Source of the DNA: an uncultured Bryobacterales bacterium
GTDB lineage: Bacteria > Acidobacteriota > Terriglobia > Bryobacterales > UBA6623
Length of the DNA stretch: 64,000 nt
Reading direction: 5' to 3'
NCBI GenBank assembly: GCA_958295955.1
Contig: OY282420.1
Coordinates: 1,936,435 to 2,000,434 of the forward strand
The stretch's first letter is position 1. Each line of letters starts with the position of its first letter. Shown here piece by piece: positions 51,758 to 60,339 of this stretch. Below the pieces are notes generated by a model. That model saw only the letters and a list, made by a program, of their open reading frames with translations. It did not search any database and was not told the DNA's origin. Position numbers and translations under genes: made by a program.

Positions 51758-53411
51758 CGGTCACCACCCGGTCCACGGCGACGTCGCGCAAGATCTGGCG
51801 GACGCCGCTCGGCCACAGGATTTCGACTTCTTCGAGAGCCGCCTCCGGCCCCAACCCGAAGTGAACCCCCGCGTGGCTCGACGAAGCGTAGCCCACCGCG
51901 CTGCCCGCCTCGTTCCATTGCCCGCCGATGCGCACGCGCGCGCCGAAGCCGCCGCGGTTGCTGCGCCGTCCGACGAGCTTGAAGCGCGCCCAGTGATTGC
52001 GGGTCGCCGTCGTGTTGCGCCACAACTCGGCCGGCGCGTTGAGGCTGCTGACCACGATATCGATCAAGCCGTCGTTGTCGAAGTCGGCGAACGCGCAGCC
52101 GCGGTGCGCCGCCGCGGCGTCGGCGAATCCGGCCTCGGCGGAGCGGTCGGCGAAGCGCCCGCCGTCGTTTTCCAGCAGGCTGTTCGTTTGCGCGTAGCGG
52201 TAGCTCTCGGTGCGCTCGACCAGGTCGTTGACGTGCGCATTGGCGGTGAAGAGGTCTTTATCCCCGTCGTTGTCGAAATCCACGAAACCGTTGCACCAGC
52301 CGGCCTTGTCGGCGACGGCCTTGGCGATCCCGCCGGCAAAGGTCGCATCGGAGAAAAAGCCGTCCCCCTCGTTGCGGAACAGCGGAAACGTCTCGCCCGA
52401 CAGGGCGGTAACGTGGATGTCGGGCCGCCCGTCGTTGTCGTAGTCGCGGAAATCGGCGCCCATCGAAGCCACCGGCTTGCCGTGGTCGAGCAGCGCCACG
52501 CCGCCGAGCAGCGCATCTTCTTCGAATGCGCCGCCGCCGTCGTTGCGGAAAAGAAAATTGGGCAGATTGTCGTTGGTCACGAAGGCGTCGAGCGAGCCGT
52601 CCGCATCGTAATCGGCGAAGGCGACGCTCATGCCGCGCCCCTTGTGGGCGGCGATGCCCGCGGCGGCGGATACGTCGGCGAAGCGCCCGCCGCCCAGATT
52701 GCGGTACAGCCGGTTGGCGATCGGCGCAAAATACTGCGGATGGCAGTAAACGCGCAGGTTCGCCGCGCGGTCGCCGCAAAAGCGGTCTTCCTCGACCGAC
52801 CATTCCGCGTAGTTCACGACGAAAAGATCGAGCAGGCCGTCACGGTCGTAATCGAACCACCCGGCGGCCACCGACCAGCGATCGCTTGCGATGCCCGACG
52901 AGGCGGTAACGTCGGCGAAAGAGCCGTCCCCCTCGTTGCGGTAAAGCAGATTGCGGAACACGCCGGCGACGAACAAATCATTGTCGCCGTCGTTGTCGAA
53001 ATCGGCCGCCGCCGCGCCCATCGAATACCCGGCGCCGCCGACGCCGGCCTCGGCGGTGACGTCGCGGAAACGCCGGCCGCCTTCGTTGCGGAAGAGCCGG
53101 TTGAGGAATTTCTCGTCCGACTTGACCAACGCGGGACCGGCCGCGCCGTTGGTGAAGAAAATATCCGTGAACCCGTCGCCGTCATAGTCGAACGCCGCCA
53201 CCCCGCCGGCCATCGTCTCGATGAGGCGTTTGCGGGCGGTGGCGTGATTGTCGAGCGTGAACAGCAGCCCGGCCTCGGCGGCGGCGTTCTCGAAACGCGG
53301 CCGGCCGCTCAGAGCCGCCGCGCAGAAGAGCGGCAGCAGCGCCGCGAACAGCGGCGCGGCCGAACGCCTGCGCGGAGAAAACGCGGCGTAGCGCCTCATC
53401 CGCCGTTGCAT
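51732..53411 (-). CDS. CRTAC1 family protein: FG-GAP/VCBS repeats plus ASPIC/UnbV domain
   Basis: A 559-residue secreted protein (signal APLFAALLPLFCAAALSGRP). Multiple FG-GAP/VCBS repeats with calcium-binding loops are evident: VAAFDYDGDGFTDIFFTNGA, AAADFDNDGDNDLFVAGVFR, DYDRDGLLDLFVVNYAEWSV, DFRDYDNDGRPDIHVTALSG and DFDNDGDKDLFTANAHVNDL. The C-terminal about 100 residues match ASPIC/UnbV (WARFKLVGRRSNRGGFGARV, VHFGLGPEAALEEVEILWPS). The fold is an integrin-alpha-like propeller that binds Ca2+. Function in bacteria is unclear; adhesion or carbohydrate binding is inference. ATG 53411 is chosen to open the signal peptide; ATG 53399 also fits. Confidence 0.9.
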   Translation of the reverse strand: MQRRMRRYAAFSPRRRSAAPLFAALLPLFCAAALSGRPRFENAAAEAGLLFTLDNHATARKRLIETMAGGVAAFDYDGDGFTDIFFTNGAAGPALVKSDEKFLNRLFRNEGGRRFRDVTAEAGVGGAGYSMGAAAADFDNDGDNDLFVAGVFRNLLYRNEGDGSFADVTASSGIASDRWSVAAGWFDYDRDGLLDLFVVNYAEWSVEEDRFCGDRAANLRVYCHPQYFAPIANRLYRNLGGGRFADVSAAAGIAAHKGRGMSVAFADYDADGSLDAFVTNDNLPNFLFRNDGGGAFEEDALLGGVALLDHGKPVASMGADFRDYDNDGRPDIHVTALSGETFPLFRNEGDGFFSDATFAGGIAKAVADKAGWCNGFVDFDNDGDKDLFTANAHVNDLVERTESYRYAQTNSLLENDGGRFADRSAEAGFADAAAAHRGCAFADFDNDGLIDIVVSSLNAPAELWRNTTATRNHWARFKLVGRRSNRGGFGARVRIGGQWNEAGSAVGYASSSHAGVHFGLGPEAALEEVEILWPSGVRQILRDVAVDRVVTVREPDPGP

Positions 53412-53507
53412 GTCTCTGCGCCGCTCGCGAAGCCGAGCGACCGCGCCCGGGAACGGCGCGGGGCGACGGGCTGCGAGCGATTCCCCCAGATTCCTTATCA
53501 TAAGGAA

Positions 53508-54515
53508 ATGAGCCTCAAGCAGAAGAAAACGAGACCGCGAAGCCGCTTTTTGCCGGCGCTCGCGCTGTTGCTGACGCTGCCGCCGGCGGGGTTGCCCGGC
53601 GGGGCCGCCGCCGCGGCGGACTTTTCCTGCGCCGACAAGCAGGTCGCCGCCCAAGGCATCCGCACGCGGGACGACATCCGCGCCTTCGTGCTGTGCGCCG
53701 CCGAGTACGTGCGCGAGATGGGGACCGAAGAGGCGTACCGCGCGTTCCACGAGGACGAGCGCTGGCGCAGCGGCGCGTACTATCTTTTCGTGGACACGCT
53801 CGACCCGAGCGGCGACGAGGTGACCACGCTCGTCTATCCCCCCGACCCAAGCCTGGAGGGAATCCCTTCCGGCGATTACCCCGACGATTTCGGCGCCGAC
53901 ATCCACGCCGAGCGCTACCGCATCCTCAAGCAGGCCGGCCGCGGCTGGTGGTACTACGGCTGGACGGACTTCACCACGGGGCTGATCGAGCCCAAGGCAA
54001 GCTACGTGGCCGCGATCGACTGGAACGGCGTCGAAGCGCTCGTCGGCGCCGGGATTTACGAAGACGATCTTCCCGGCACTTGCCATCCGCCGGTGGTGAA
54101 TGCCGGCAAGCTCGCGGCCGAGCCCTCGGAGGATGCGCTGAAAACGTTTGTGAACTGCGCGGCGCGGGAAGTCGAAACGGGGGGCTGGTTCGGCCTGTTG
54201 CAGTTGAGACGCGGCCGGCGCTGGCGCGACGGCTCGATCTACGTCTTCGGCTTCGACGAGTCGGGCAACCAGTTGTTCAGCGGCAATCCCGTCCGGGTCG
54301 ATCGCCGGGACACGCTCGAGTGGGGTTCCGATCCGCTGTCTCTTTTCAGCGGCAGGGACGCTTTCAAGCTGGCCATGACGTTCGGCGAAGCCTACTTTTA
54401 CTACAGCGCGGTCGATCCCGCGACGGGCCGCATGAGGGACAAGGTCGGCTTCGTCAAGCGAACGGTCGCCCAAGGCGCGCCGGTGCTGATCGGAGCGGGT
54501 TACTACGTCGATTGA
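53508..54515 (+). CDS. Secreted protein with two tandem Cache domains
   Basis: A 335-residue protein with a signal peptide (FLPALALLLTLPPAGLPGGA) and no transmembrane anchor after it. Two related modules follow: residues about 40-190 (DDIRAFVLCAAEYVREMGTE, GRGWWYYGWTDFTTGLIEPK, SYVAAIDWNGVEALVGAGIY) and about 205-335 (EDALKTFVNCAAREVETGGW, GEAYFYYSAVDPATGRMRDK, VGFVKRTVAQGAPVLIGAGY). The aromatic core and the closing GAGxY in both copies are typical of single-Cache (sCache_2) ligand-binding domains. Cache domains usually sense small organic acids in front of a signalling output; here no kinase or chemotaxis domain is attached. TAAGGA serves as the SD. Confidence 0.8.
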   Translation: MSLKQKKTRPRSRFLPALALLLTLPPAGLPGGAAAAADFSCADKQVAAQGIRTRDDIRAFVLCAAEYVREMGTEEAYRAFHEDERWRSGAYYLFVDTLDPSGDEVTTLVYPPDPSLEGIPSGDYPDDFGADIHAERYRILKQAGRGWWYYGWTDFTTGLIEPKASYVAAIDWNGVEALVGAGIYEDDLPGTCHPPVVNAGKLAAEPSEDALKTFVNCAAREVETGGWFGLLQLRRGRRWRDGSIYVFGFDESGNQLFSGNPVRVDRRDTLEWGSDPLSLFSGRDAFKLAMTFGEAYFYYSAVDPATGRMRDKVGFVKRTVAQGAPVLIGAGYYVD

Positions 54516-54529
54516 GCGCGCCCGCGGCC

Positions 54530-55423
54530 TCAGCTTATCGAGGCCGCGTAGATCACGGCGATCGTCCGCTCCAGCATGGCGTTGAACTCGTCGTCGCTCT
54601 GCCCGGCGCTCAGCCCTTCCGCCAGCGCGCGCGAAAAGCTGGCCACGACGCCGGGGTTGCGGGCGAGGCGCCGATTGGCCTCCTCGCGCGAATAGCCGCC
54701 GGACAGCGCCACTACCTTGAGCACCTTGTCGTGCTCCACGAGGTCCGTGTAGAAGCCGTCTTCCTCGGGCAGCGTGAGCTTGAGCATGATGCTCTGCCCG
54801 GCCGCCAAGCGATCCAGTTCGGCGCGGATCGCCGCCTTCAACAGCCTTTCGGCCGCGGCCTTGTGCGGGCAATGGATATCGACTTCCGGCTCGATGATGG
54901 GCATCAAGCCCGCCGCGGCGATACGCCGCCCGATCGCGAACTGCTGCCTCGCTACGGCTTCGACGCCGGAGGCGCTCGCCTGCTTGACCACCGAGCGCAT
55001 CTTGGTGCCGAAAATCCGTTTCGCCTTCGCCTTCTCGAGCAGCGCGTCCAGGCCCGGCATCGGTTTCATGAGCTGCGCGCCGTCTTGCTCCGCGGCCAGG
55101 CCCTTATCGACCTTGAGGAAAGGAACCACCTGCTTGACGTTCCACAGGTAATCGGCCGAGGGGCGCCCTTCGATGTCGCGGTCCATGGTGTTCTCGAACA
55201 GGATCGCGCCGAATACGCGGTCGCCGTCGAACGCCGGGCTGGTCACGATGCGCGAGCGCATGCGGTGAACGACCGCGAACATCTCGTCGTCGTTCGACCA
55301 GGCATCGCTGTTGACGCCGTACAGCTTCAGCGCCTTGGGCGTGCTGCCTCCGCTCTGGTCCAAGGCGGCAATGAAGCCGTTGCGGGTTTTGATTTTCTCG
55401 AACTGTCGATCGAAATCGCTCAT
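54530..55423 (-). CDS. Fructose-bisphosphate aldolase, class I (staphylococcal type)
   Basis: A 297-residue protein close in length to the 296-residue bacterial class I aldolases. It begins DFDRQFEKIKTRNGFIAALD and QSGGSTPKALKLYG, then FGAILFENTMDRDIEG, QVVPFLKVDKGLA (Schiff-base or neighbouring lysine region), LMPIIEPEVDIHCPHK and IMLKLTLPEEDGFYTDLV, and ends with the SGGYSREEANRRLA phosphate-binding loop. It cleaves fructose-1,6-bisphosphate without a metal, unlike class II enzymes. Start 55423 is fixed by GAGGAG 6 nt upstream. It is divergent from the PspC gene and alone on its strand. Confidence 0.92.
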   Translation of the reverse strand: MSDFDRQFEKIKTRNGFIAALDQSGGSTPKALKLYGVNSDAWSNDDEMFAVVHRMRSRIVTSPAFDGDRVFGAILFENTMDRDIEGRPSADYLWNVKQVVPFLKVDKGLAAEQDGAQLMKPMPGLDALLEKAKAKRIFGTKMRSVVKQASASGVEAVARQQFAIGRRIAAAGLMPIIEPEVDIHCPHKAAAERLLKAAIRAELDRLAAGQSIMLKLTLPEEDGFYTDLVEHDKVLKVVALSGGYSREEANRRLARNPGVVASFSRALAEGLSAGQSDDEFNAMLERTIAVIYAASIS

Positions 55424-55552
55424 GGAACTCCTCGGGATCTGCAACTGGGGAAGGGGGAGGGGAAGCGCGCCGGCGCAGCTTTCTTTTCAGTTTAGCGGAC
55501 GGCGGCCTCCAAACGGAACGCCCGGCCGCCGTCCGGGTCCGGCGGCCGTCCC

Positions 55553-55581
55553 TTGTCAACCTTGCGCCGGTGCGCTAACCT
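55553..55581 (+). promoter_or_regulatory. Promoter of the PspC/kinase group, nearly leaderless
   Basis: TTGTCA (55553-55558), a 17-bp spacer and TAACCT (55576-55581). Transcription would begin near 55588, 3 nt before the ATG at 55591, and no strong SD is seen. Confidence 0.5.
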
Positions 55582-55590
55582 CATAGTGAG

Positions 55591-55926
55591 ATGTTTTGTC
55601 CGACTTGCGGCTATGCGATCGAGGAAGACGACCGCTTCTGCCGCGAATGCGGGCGCGGCATGAGCGGAGAGAATCCGGCCTCGGCGGCGCGGTTGTTCCG
55701 CCGCGACATGGGCCGGCGGAAGTTGGCCGGCGTTTGTTCGGGCTTTGCGCGCTACTTCGCCAAGGACGCGACGCTCATCCGCATCGTCTGGGTGGGCGCC
55801 GCCATCGTCCCTCCGCTGTTCCCCGGCCTCATGGCCTACGGCATTTGTTGGCTGCTGATGCCGGCGGATGAAAGCGAAGCATCCGGCAACGACGGCCCGA
55901 ACGAGCAGGCAACCGCTCAGGAGTGA
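55591..55926 (+). CDS. PspC domain protein with N-terminal zinc ribbon
   Basis: A 111-residue protein. Residues 3-23 hold a short zinc-ribbon (CPTCGY and CRECGRG). Residues about 35-95 form a PspC domain: RRDMGRRKLAGVCSGFARYF, AKDATLIRIVWVGAAIVPPL and MAYGICWLLMP, with one or two membrane helices. PspC-type proteins sit in the inner membrane and in enterobacteria help sense envelope stress; in other phyla their partner is often unknown, and no pspA is in the window. It starts a plus-strand group with the GHMP kinase (18-nt gap). Confidence 0.9.
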   Translation: MFCPTCGYAIEEDDRFCRECGRGMSGENPASAARLFRRDMGRRKLAGVCSGFARYFAKDATLIRIVWVGAAIVPPLFPGLMAYGICWLLMPADESEASGNDGPNEQATAQE

Positions 55927-55944
55927 GCCGCAGCCCCGGGGCAC

Positions 55945-56934
55945 ATGATCGAGACCGTTGCCTACGCCCGCGCCGGCCTGCTGGGAAATCCCTCGGACGG
56001 CTATTTCGGAAAGACGATCGCCTTCACGCTCAAGAATTTCCGCGCCCGCGTCCTGCTCTACCCGAGCGCGCGGCTGGAGATCAAGCCCTCGGCGGTGGAC
56101 ATGCCCATTTGGGAGAACCTCGCCGACTTCCGCGAGGCAACGCTCTGGCGGGGATACTACGGCGGAATCCGCATCATCCGCGCGCTGCTGATGCGCTTCT
56201 CCGATTACTGCGCCGCCGAGGGCATCGCGCTCCACGACCGCAATTTCACCATCGAATACGAATCGAACATCCCGCTGCGGCTGGGGCTGGGCGGCTCGTC
56301 GGCGATTATCGTCGCAGCCTTGCGCGCCTTGATGCAGTTTTACGGGACGGCTATTCCGAAGCCGGTCCAGGCCAACCTGGCGCTCGAAACCGAAACGAAA
56401 GAGTTGCGCGTGAACGCGGGCTTGCAAGACCGCGTGGCTCTCGTGTACGAAGGCGTGGTTTACATGGATTTTGCGCGCGAGGCGATGGAAAAGCGGGGCC
56501 ACGGCGAATACGTGTCGTTGGACCCCGCCTTGCTGCCGAACCTGTACGTCGCCTACCGCACCGACTTGAGCGAGGGCACGGAGGTTTTCCACGACAATAT
56601 CCGCGGCCGGTTCGCGGACGGCGACCCGCAGGTTGTCGCCGCCATGCGGCAGTGGGCGCAAATGGCCGAGGCCGGACGGCAGGCGCTGCTCGCCGGCGAC
56701 ACGGCCAAGCTGAACGCGCTGATCGACGCCAACTTCGATCTGCGCTCGCGCCTCTACCGTATCGGCGAGGGGAACCTGGCGATGATCCGCGCCGCGCGCG
56801 CGGCGGGGGCGACGGCCAAGTTCGCCGGATCGGGGGGCGCGATCACGGGCACGTACCGCGATGCGGCCCACTTCGAGGAGTTGCGGCGGGCGTTCGCCGC
56901 CCGCGGCATCGCCGTCGTCCGGCCGAAGGTTTAG
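55945..56934 (+). CDS. GHMP kinase family protein resembling plant glucuronokinase
   Basis: A 329-residue GHMP kinase. It starts AYARAGLLGNPSDGYFGKTI and has the phosphate-binding loop PLRLGLGGSSAIIVAALRAL near residues 110-129, NAGLQDRVALVYEGVVYMDF near 155-175, and the C-terminal FAGSGGAITGTYRD loop. From memory, plant glucuronokinase shows the same spaced blocks (VGLLGNPSDVYFG, GYYGGVRLL, NIPRQTGLSGSSAI, GLQDRVAQVYGGLVHMDF, GHGIY). That enzyme phosphorylates D-glucuronate at C1. Related bacterial genes are annotated only as GHMP kinases, so the substrate is inference. It is followed 78 nt later by glgC, a nucleotidyltransferase gene. Confidence 0.82.
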   Translation: MIETVAYARAGLLGNPSDGYFGKTIAFTLKNFRARVLLYPSARLEIKPSAVDMPIWENLADFREATLWRGYYGGIRIIRALLMRFSDYCAAEGIALHDRNFTIEYESNIPLRLGLGGSSAIIVAALRALMQFYGTAIPKPVQANLALETETKELRVNAGLQDRVALVYEGVVYMDFAREAMEKRGHGEYVSLDPALLPNLYVAYRTDLSEGTEVFHDNIRGRFADGDPQVVAAMRQWAQMAEAGRQALLAGDTAKLNALIDANFDLRSRLYRIGEGNLAMIRAARAAGATAKFAGSGGAITGTYRDAAHFEELRRAFAARGIAVVRPKV

Positions 56935-57012
56935 CCCGGCCGCGGCGAACGCCCGGACACTCGTTTCGCAGGGAACAAGGCGCGCTAGACTGGACGGTAT
57001 AAAGCCGTCTTC

Positions 57013-58266
57013 ATGCAACATGTCAATGTCCTCGGATTGATTCTGGCGGGAGGAAAAGGGACGCGCCTGCACCCGCTTACCAAGGAACGCAGCAAGCCGG
57101 CGGTTCCTTTCGGCGGAAAATACCGCATCATCGACTTCGTTCTCAGCAATTTCGTCAATTCGGGAATCTATTCCCTGTACGTCCTCACCCAATTCAAGAG
57201 CCAGTCGCTGCTCCAGCACATGGGCAAGGCATGGCAGTTCTCGCAACTGCTGTCCGATCAATACATCCTGCCCGTGCCCGCCCAGATGAGGCGCAGCGAG
57301 AAGTGGTATCAAGGCACCTCGGACGCCGTTTATCAGAACCTCCATCTCATCGAGCTCTCGCGCCCCGAGCTGGTCGCGGTCTTCGGCGCGGATCACATTT
57401 ATTACATGGACATCCGCCAAATGATTGACTTCCACCAAAAAAAGGGCGCCCGGGGCACCGTCGCCGCTCTGCCGATCCCCGTATCCCAGGCCGGGCGTTT
57501 CGGCACTATGCAAATCGATGCCGACTGGCGCATTATCGGTTTCCACGAAAAAATCGCGCGCCCGCCCGAAATCCCCGGCCGCCCCGGCTGGTGTCTGGCT
57601 TCGATGGGCAACTATATTTTCGAAACCGGCGTGCTGGTCAGCGAGCTGCGCCGCGACGCCGCCCGCCCCGACAGCGATCACGATTTCGGCAAGAACATGC
57701 TGCCCGAGATCGTGCAGGAAATGCCGATCTACGCCTACGACTTCCACTCGAACGCCGTCCCCGGCGAACTGCCTCACAACCGCGGCTACTGGCGCGACGT
57801 GGGCGCCATCGAAGCCTATTACGACGCCAACATGGATTTACGCTCGCCCAAGCCGGCCCTGAACCTTTACAACTACCAGTGGCCGCTGCAAACCGCGGCC
57901 TACCCGGCCGGCCCGTCGCGGTACTCGGCCGACACCGAGGGGAACGTCGGCCGCGCCGTCGATTCGGTCGTCTCGGAAGGCAGCATCATTTACGGCTCGG
58001 AGGTCAACCGGTCGGTGCTGGGGCGCAAGGTATTCGTCGACCGCGGCGCCACCGTCGAGGAATCCATCGTCATGGCGCGCTGCCACATCGGCGCGGGCGC
58101 GAAAATCCGCCGCGCGATCATCGACAAGAACGCGCGCATCCCCGCCGGCGCGCGCATCGGCTTCGACGAGCAGCAAGACCGCGAGCGCTACCACGTCTCC
58201 GCCGGCGGCATCGTCGTCGTCGAAGGCTTCCGCACGCCGATACCCACCGCCTCCGTCGCCGTCTGA
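57013..58266 (+). CDS. glgC: Glucose-1-phosphate adenylyltransferase (or close sugar-1-phosphate nucleotidyltransferase)
   Basis: A 417-residue protein with the nucleotidyltransferase signature LGLILAGGKGTRLHPLTKER and SKPAVPFGGKYRIIDFVLSN at the N-terminus, then KSQSLLQHM, ADHIYYMD, and the family GYWRDVGAIEAYYDANMDL near residue 258. The C-terminal third is a left-handed beta-helix with hexapeptide repeats (VSEGSIIYGSEVNRSVLGRK, CHIGAGAKIRRAIIDKNARI). It makes ADP-glucose for glycogen from glucose-1-phosphate and ATP. No glgA or glgB is in the window. It sits between a sugar-1-kinase-like gene and an M13 peptidase, 13 nt before the latter. Confidence 0.92.
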   Translation: MQHVNVLGLILAGGKGTRLHPLTKERSKPAVPFGGKYRIIDFVLSNFVNSGIYSLYVLTQFKSQSLLQHMGKAWQFSQLLSDQYILPVPAQMRRSEKWYQGTSDAVYQNLHLIELSRPELVAVFGADHIYYMDIRQMIDFHQKKGARGTVAALPIPVSQAGRFGTMQIDADWRIIGFHEKIARPPEIPGRPGWCLASMGNYIFETGVLVSELRRDAARPDSDHDFGKNMLPEIVQEMPIYAYDFHSNAVPGELPHNRGYWRDVGAIEAYYDANMDLRSPKPALNLYNYQWPLQTAAYPAGPSRYSADTEGNVGRAVDSVVSEGSIIYGSEVNRSVLGRKVFVDRGATVEESIVMARCHIGAGAKIRRAIIDKNARIPAGARIGFDEQQDRERYHVSAGGIVVVEGFRTPIPTASVAV

Positions 58267-58279
58267 AAGAGAAATCGTT

Positions 58280-60292
58280 ATGCGATCGGTCTTGATCCTG
58301 CTGGCCGGCGCCCTCGCGCCGCATCTGGGGGCGCAACCCGTAAAGCCCCCGATGCCGGGCTTCGACATCGCCGCGATGGACACCGCCGCGGACGCCTGCG
58401 ACGACTTCTACCGCTTCGCCTGCGGAACCTGGCTCAAGCAGAATCCGGTCCCCGCCGACGAGCCGCGTTGGGGCCGCTTCAACGAGCTCCGCGACCGCAA
58501 CCTCTTTTTGCTGCGCGAAATCCTGGAAGAGGTCAGCGAACCCGACGATGCCGGGGACGCCGTGCAAGCCATGATCGGCGACTACTACGCCGCCTGCATG
58601 GACGAACCCGCTATCGAAGCCCGCGGCGCCGCCCCGCTCGACACGCTGCTCGACGCAGCCGCCGCCCTGAAATCCAAAGCCGATCTGCCCGCGTTTCTCG
58701 CCGATCTCCACCGGCGACGGATCGCGGCGTTCTTTCGCTTCGGGGCGACCGAGGACTTCAAGGACGCCGCGAAGATCATTGCCGACGTCGACCAAGGCGG
58801 CCTCTCGCTGCCCGACCGCGACTACTATCTCAAAGACGACGCGGACGCGAAGAAGCTGCTCGACAAATACGTTGCCCACGTTGCAGCCATGTTCCGCCTC
58901 GCCGGCGCGGACAACGCGAAGGAGAAAGCCCAAGTCGTCCTGCGCATGGAAACCGCCCTGGCCGAGGCTTCAATGGACCGCACGGCCCGCCGCAATCCCG
59001 ACAACGTTTACCACATCAAAACCCTGGCCGAGCTCGACGCGCTCGCCGGCGCATTCGCCTGGAAGGCGTATTTCCAAGCGTCCGGCGCCCCCGCCTTCGA
59101 CTCCCTCAACGTCAGCTCGCCGGGATTCTTCGCGGGCCTCGACGAGCAACTCGCCGCAACCGGCCTCGACGACCTGAAAACCTACCTTTCCTGGCAAATC
59201 GTCCGCGCCGCCGCCCCGCTGCTGCCGAAGCGCTTCGTCGACGAGAACTTCGCGTTCTTCGGCAAGGCGCTGCTGGGACAAAAGGAGCAAACTCCCCGCT
59301 GGAAGCGCTGCGTCCGCCGGGTGGACAGACATCTCGGGGAAGCCTTGGGGCAAGAGTACGTCCGCAGGCATTTTCCGGCCGAAGCGAAAGAGCGCATGCT
59401 CGAACTGGTTCACGGCTTGGAGGCCGCGCTGGCCGCAGACATCGAAACCCTCGACTGGATGACCGGCGAAACCAGGCAACAGGCGCTCGTCAAGCTCAAG
59501 GGCATCTCCAACAAAATCGGCTACCCCGACGAATGGCGCGACTATTCCGGCCTGGTCATCGAGCGCGGAGACGCTTTCGGCAATGCGCGCCGCGCCTCCG
59601 CCTTCGAGTTCGCCCGACAACTCGCAAAAATCGGTACGCAGACCGACCCCGACGAGTGGTTCATGAGCCCGCCCACGGTCAACGCCTACTACAACCCGCT
59701 GCACAACAACATCAATTTCCCCGCCGGCATCCTGCAGCCGCCTTTCTTCGACATGGCGCTCGACGACGCCGTGAACTACGGCGCGATCGGAGCCGTCATC
59801 GGCCACGAGTTGACGCACGGTTTCGACGATCAGGGCCGCCGCTTCGACGCCGAGGGCAACCTGCGCGACTGGTGGACCGCGGCCGACGCCAAGGCATTCG
59901 AAGAACGGGCGCAATGCTTCGTCGATCAGTACGCCGGCTACACCGCCGTCGGCGACACCCGCCTGAACGGCAAGCTGACCCTGGGCGAGAACACGGCCGA
60001 CAACGGCGGCCTGCGCATCGCTTACATGGCGCTTAAAGAGCGTTTGAAAAAGAATCCGGCCGGTAAAATCGACGGCTTCACCCCCGAGCAGCGCCTGTTC
60101 CTGGGCTGGGCGCAAGTCTGGTGTCAAAACATGACGGACGAGTTCGCCAGGATGCAGGTCACCAGCGATCCGCATGCGCCGGGAAGGTTCCGCGTCATCG
60201 GCGTGGTGTCCAACTCCCCCGAATTCCGCGAAGCTTTCGGCTGCGGCCCCAATCAGGCAATGGCGCGCGAAGAATCCTGCCGCGTGTGGTAG
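58280..60292 (+). CDS. M13 family metallopeptidase (neprilysin/PepO type), secreted
   Basis: A 670-residue protein with a signal peptide (RSVLILLAGALAPHLGAQPV). The N-terminal M13 domain begins MDTAADACDDFYRFACGTWL. The catalytic zinc motif HELTHGFDDQGRRF is near residues 509-522 and the second motif ENTADNGGLRIAY near residue 572, together giving HExxH and ExxxD. The substrate-binding NAYYNPLHNNINFPAGILQP and the closing CGPNQAMAREESCRVW (the usual CxVW end) are present. M13 enzymes cut short peptides after hydrophobic residues. The 13-nt gap from glgC suggests co-transcription, though a functional link is not obvious. Confidence 0.95.
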   Translation: MRSVLILLAGALAPHLGAQPVKPPMPGFDIAAMDTAADACDDFYRFACGTWLKQNPVPADEPRWGRFNELRDRNLFLLREILEEVSEPDDAGDAVQAMIGDYYAACMDEPAIEARGAAPLDTLLDAAAALKSKADLPAFLADLHRRRIAAFFRFGATEDFKDAAKIIADVDQGGLSLPDRDYYLKDDADAKKLLDKYVAHVAAMFRLAGADNAKEKAQVVLRMETALAEASMDRTARRNPDNVYHIKTLAELDALAGAFAWKAYFQASGAPAFDSLNVSSPGFFAGLDEQLAATGLDDLKTYLSWQIVRAAAPLLPKRFVDENFAFFGKALLGQKEQTPRWKRCVRRVDRHLGEALGQEYVRRHFPAEAKERMLELVHGLEAALAADIETLDWMTGETRQQALVKLKGISNKIGYPDEWRDYSGLVIERGDAFGNARRASAFEFARQLAKIGTQTDPDEWFMSPPTVNAYYNPLHNNINFPAGILQPPFFDMALDDAVNYGAIGAVIGHELTHGFDDQGRRFDAEGNLRDWWTAADAKAFEERAQCFVDQYAGYTAVGDTRLNGKLTLGENTADNGGLRIAYMALKERLKKNPAGKIDGFTPEQRLFLGWAQVWCQNMTDEFARMQVTSDPHAPGRFRVIGVVSNSPEFREAFGCGPNQAMAREESCRVW

Positions 60293-60339
60293 GCCGCCGC
60301 GCAGCCGGTGGAGAGCGGCAAGAAAGAGCGCAAGCGGCT

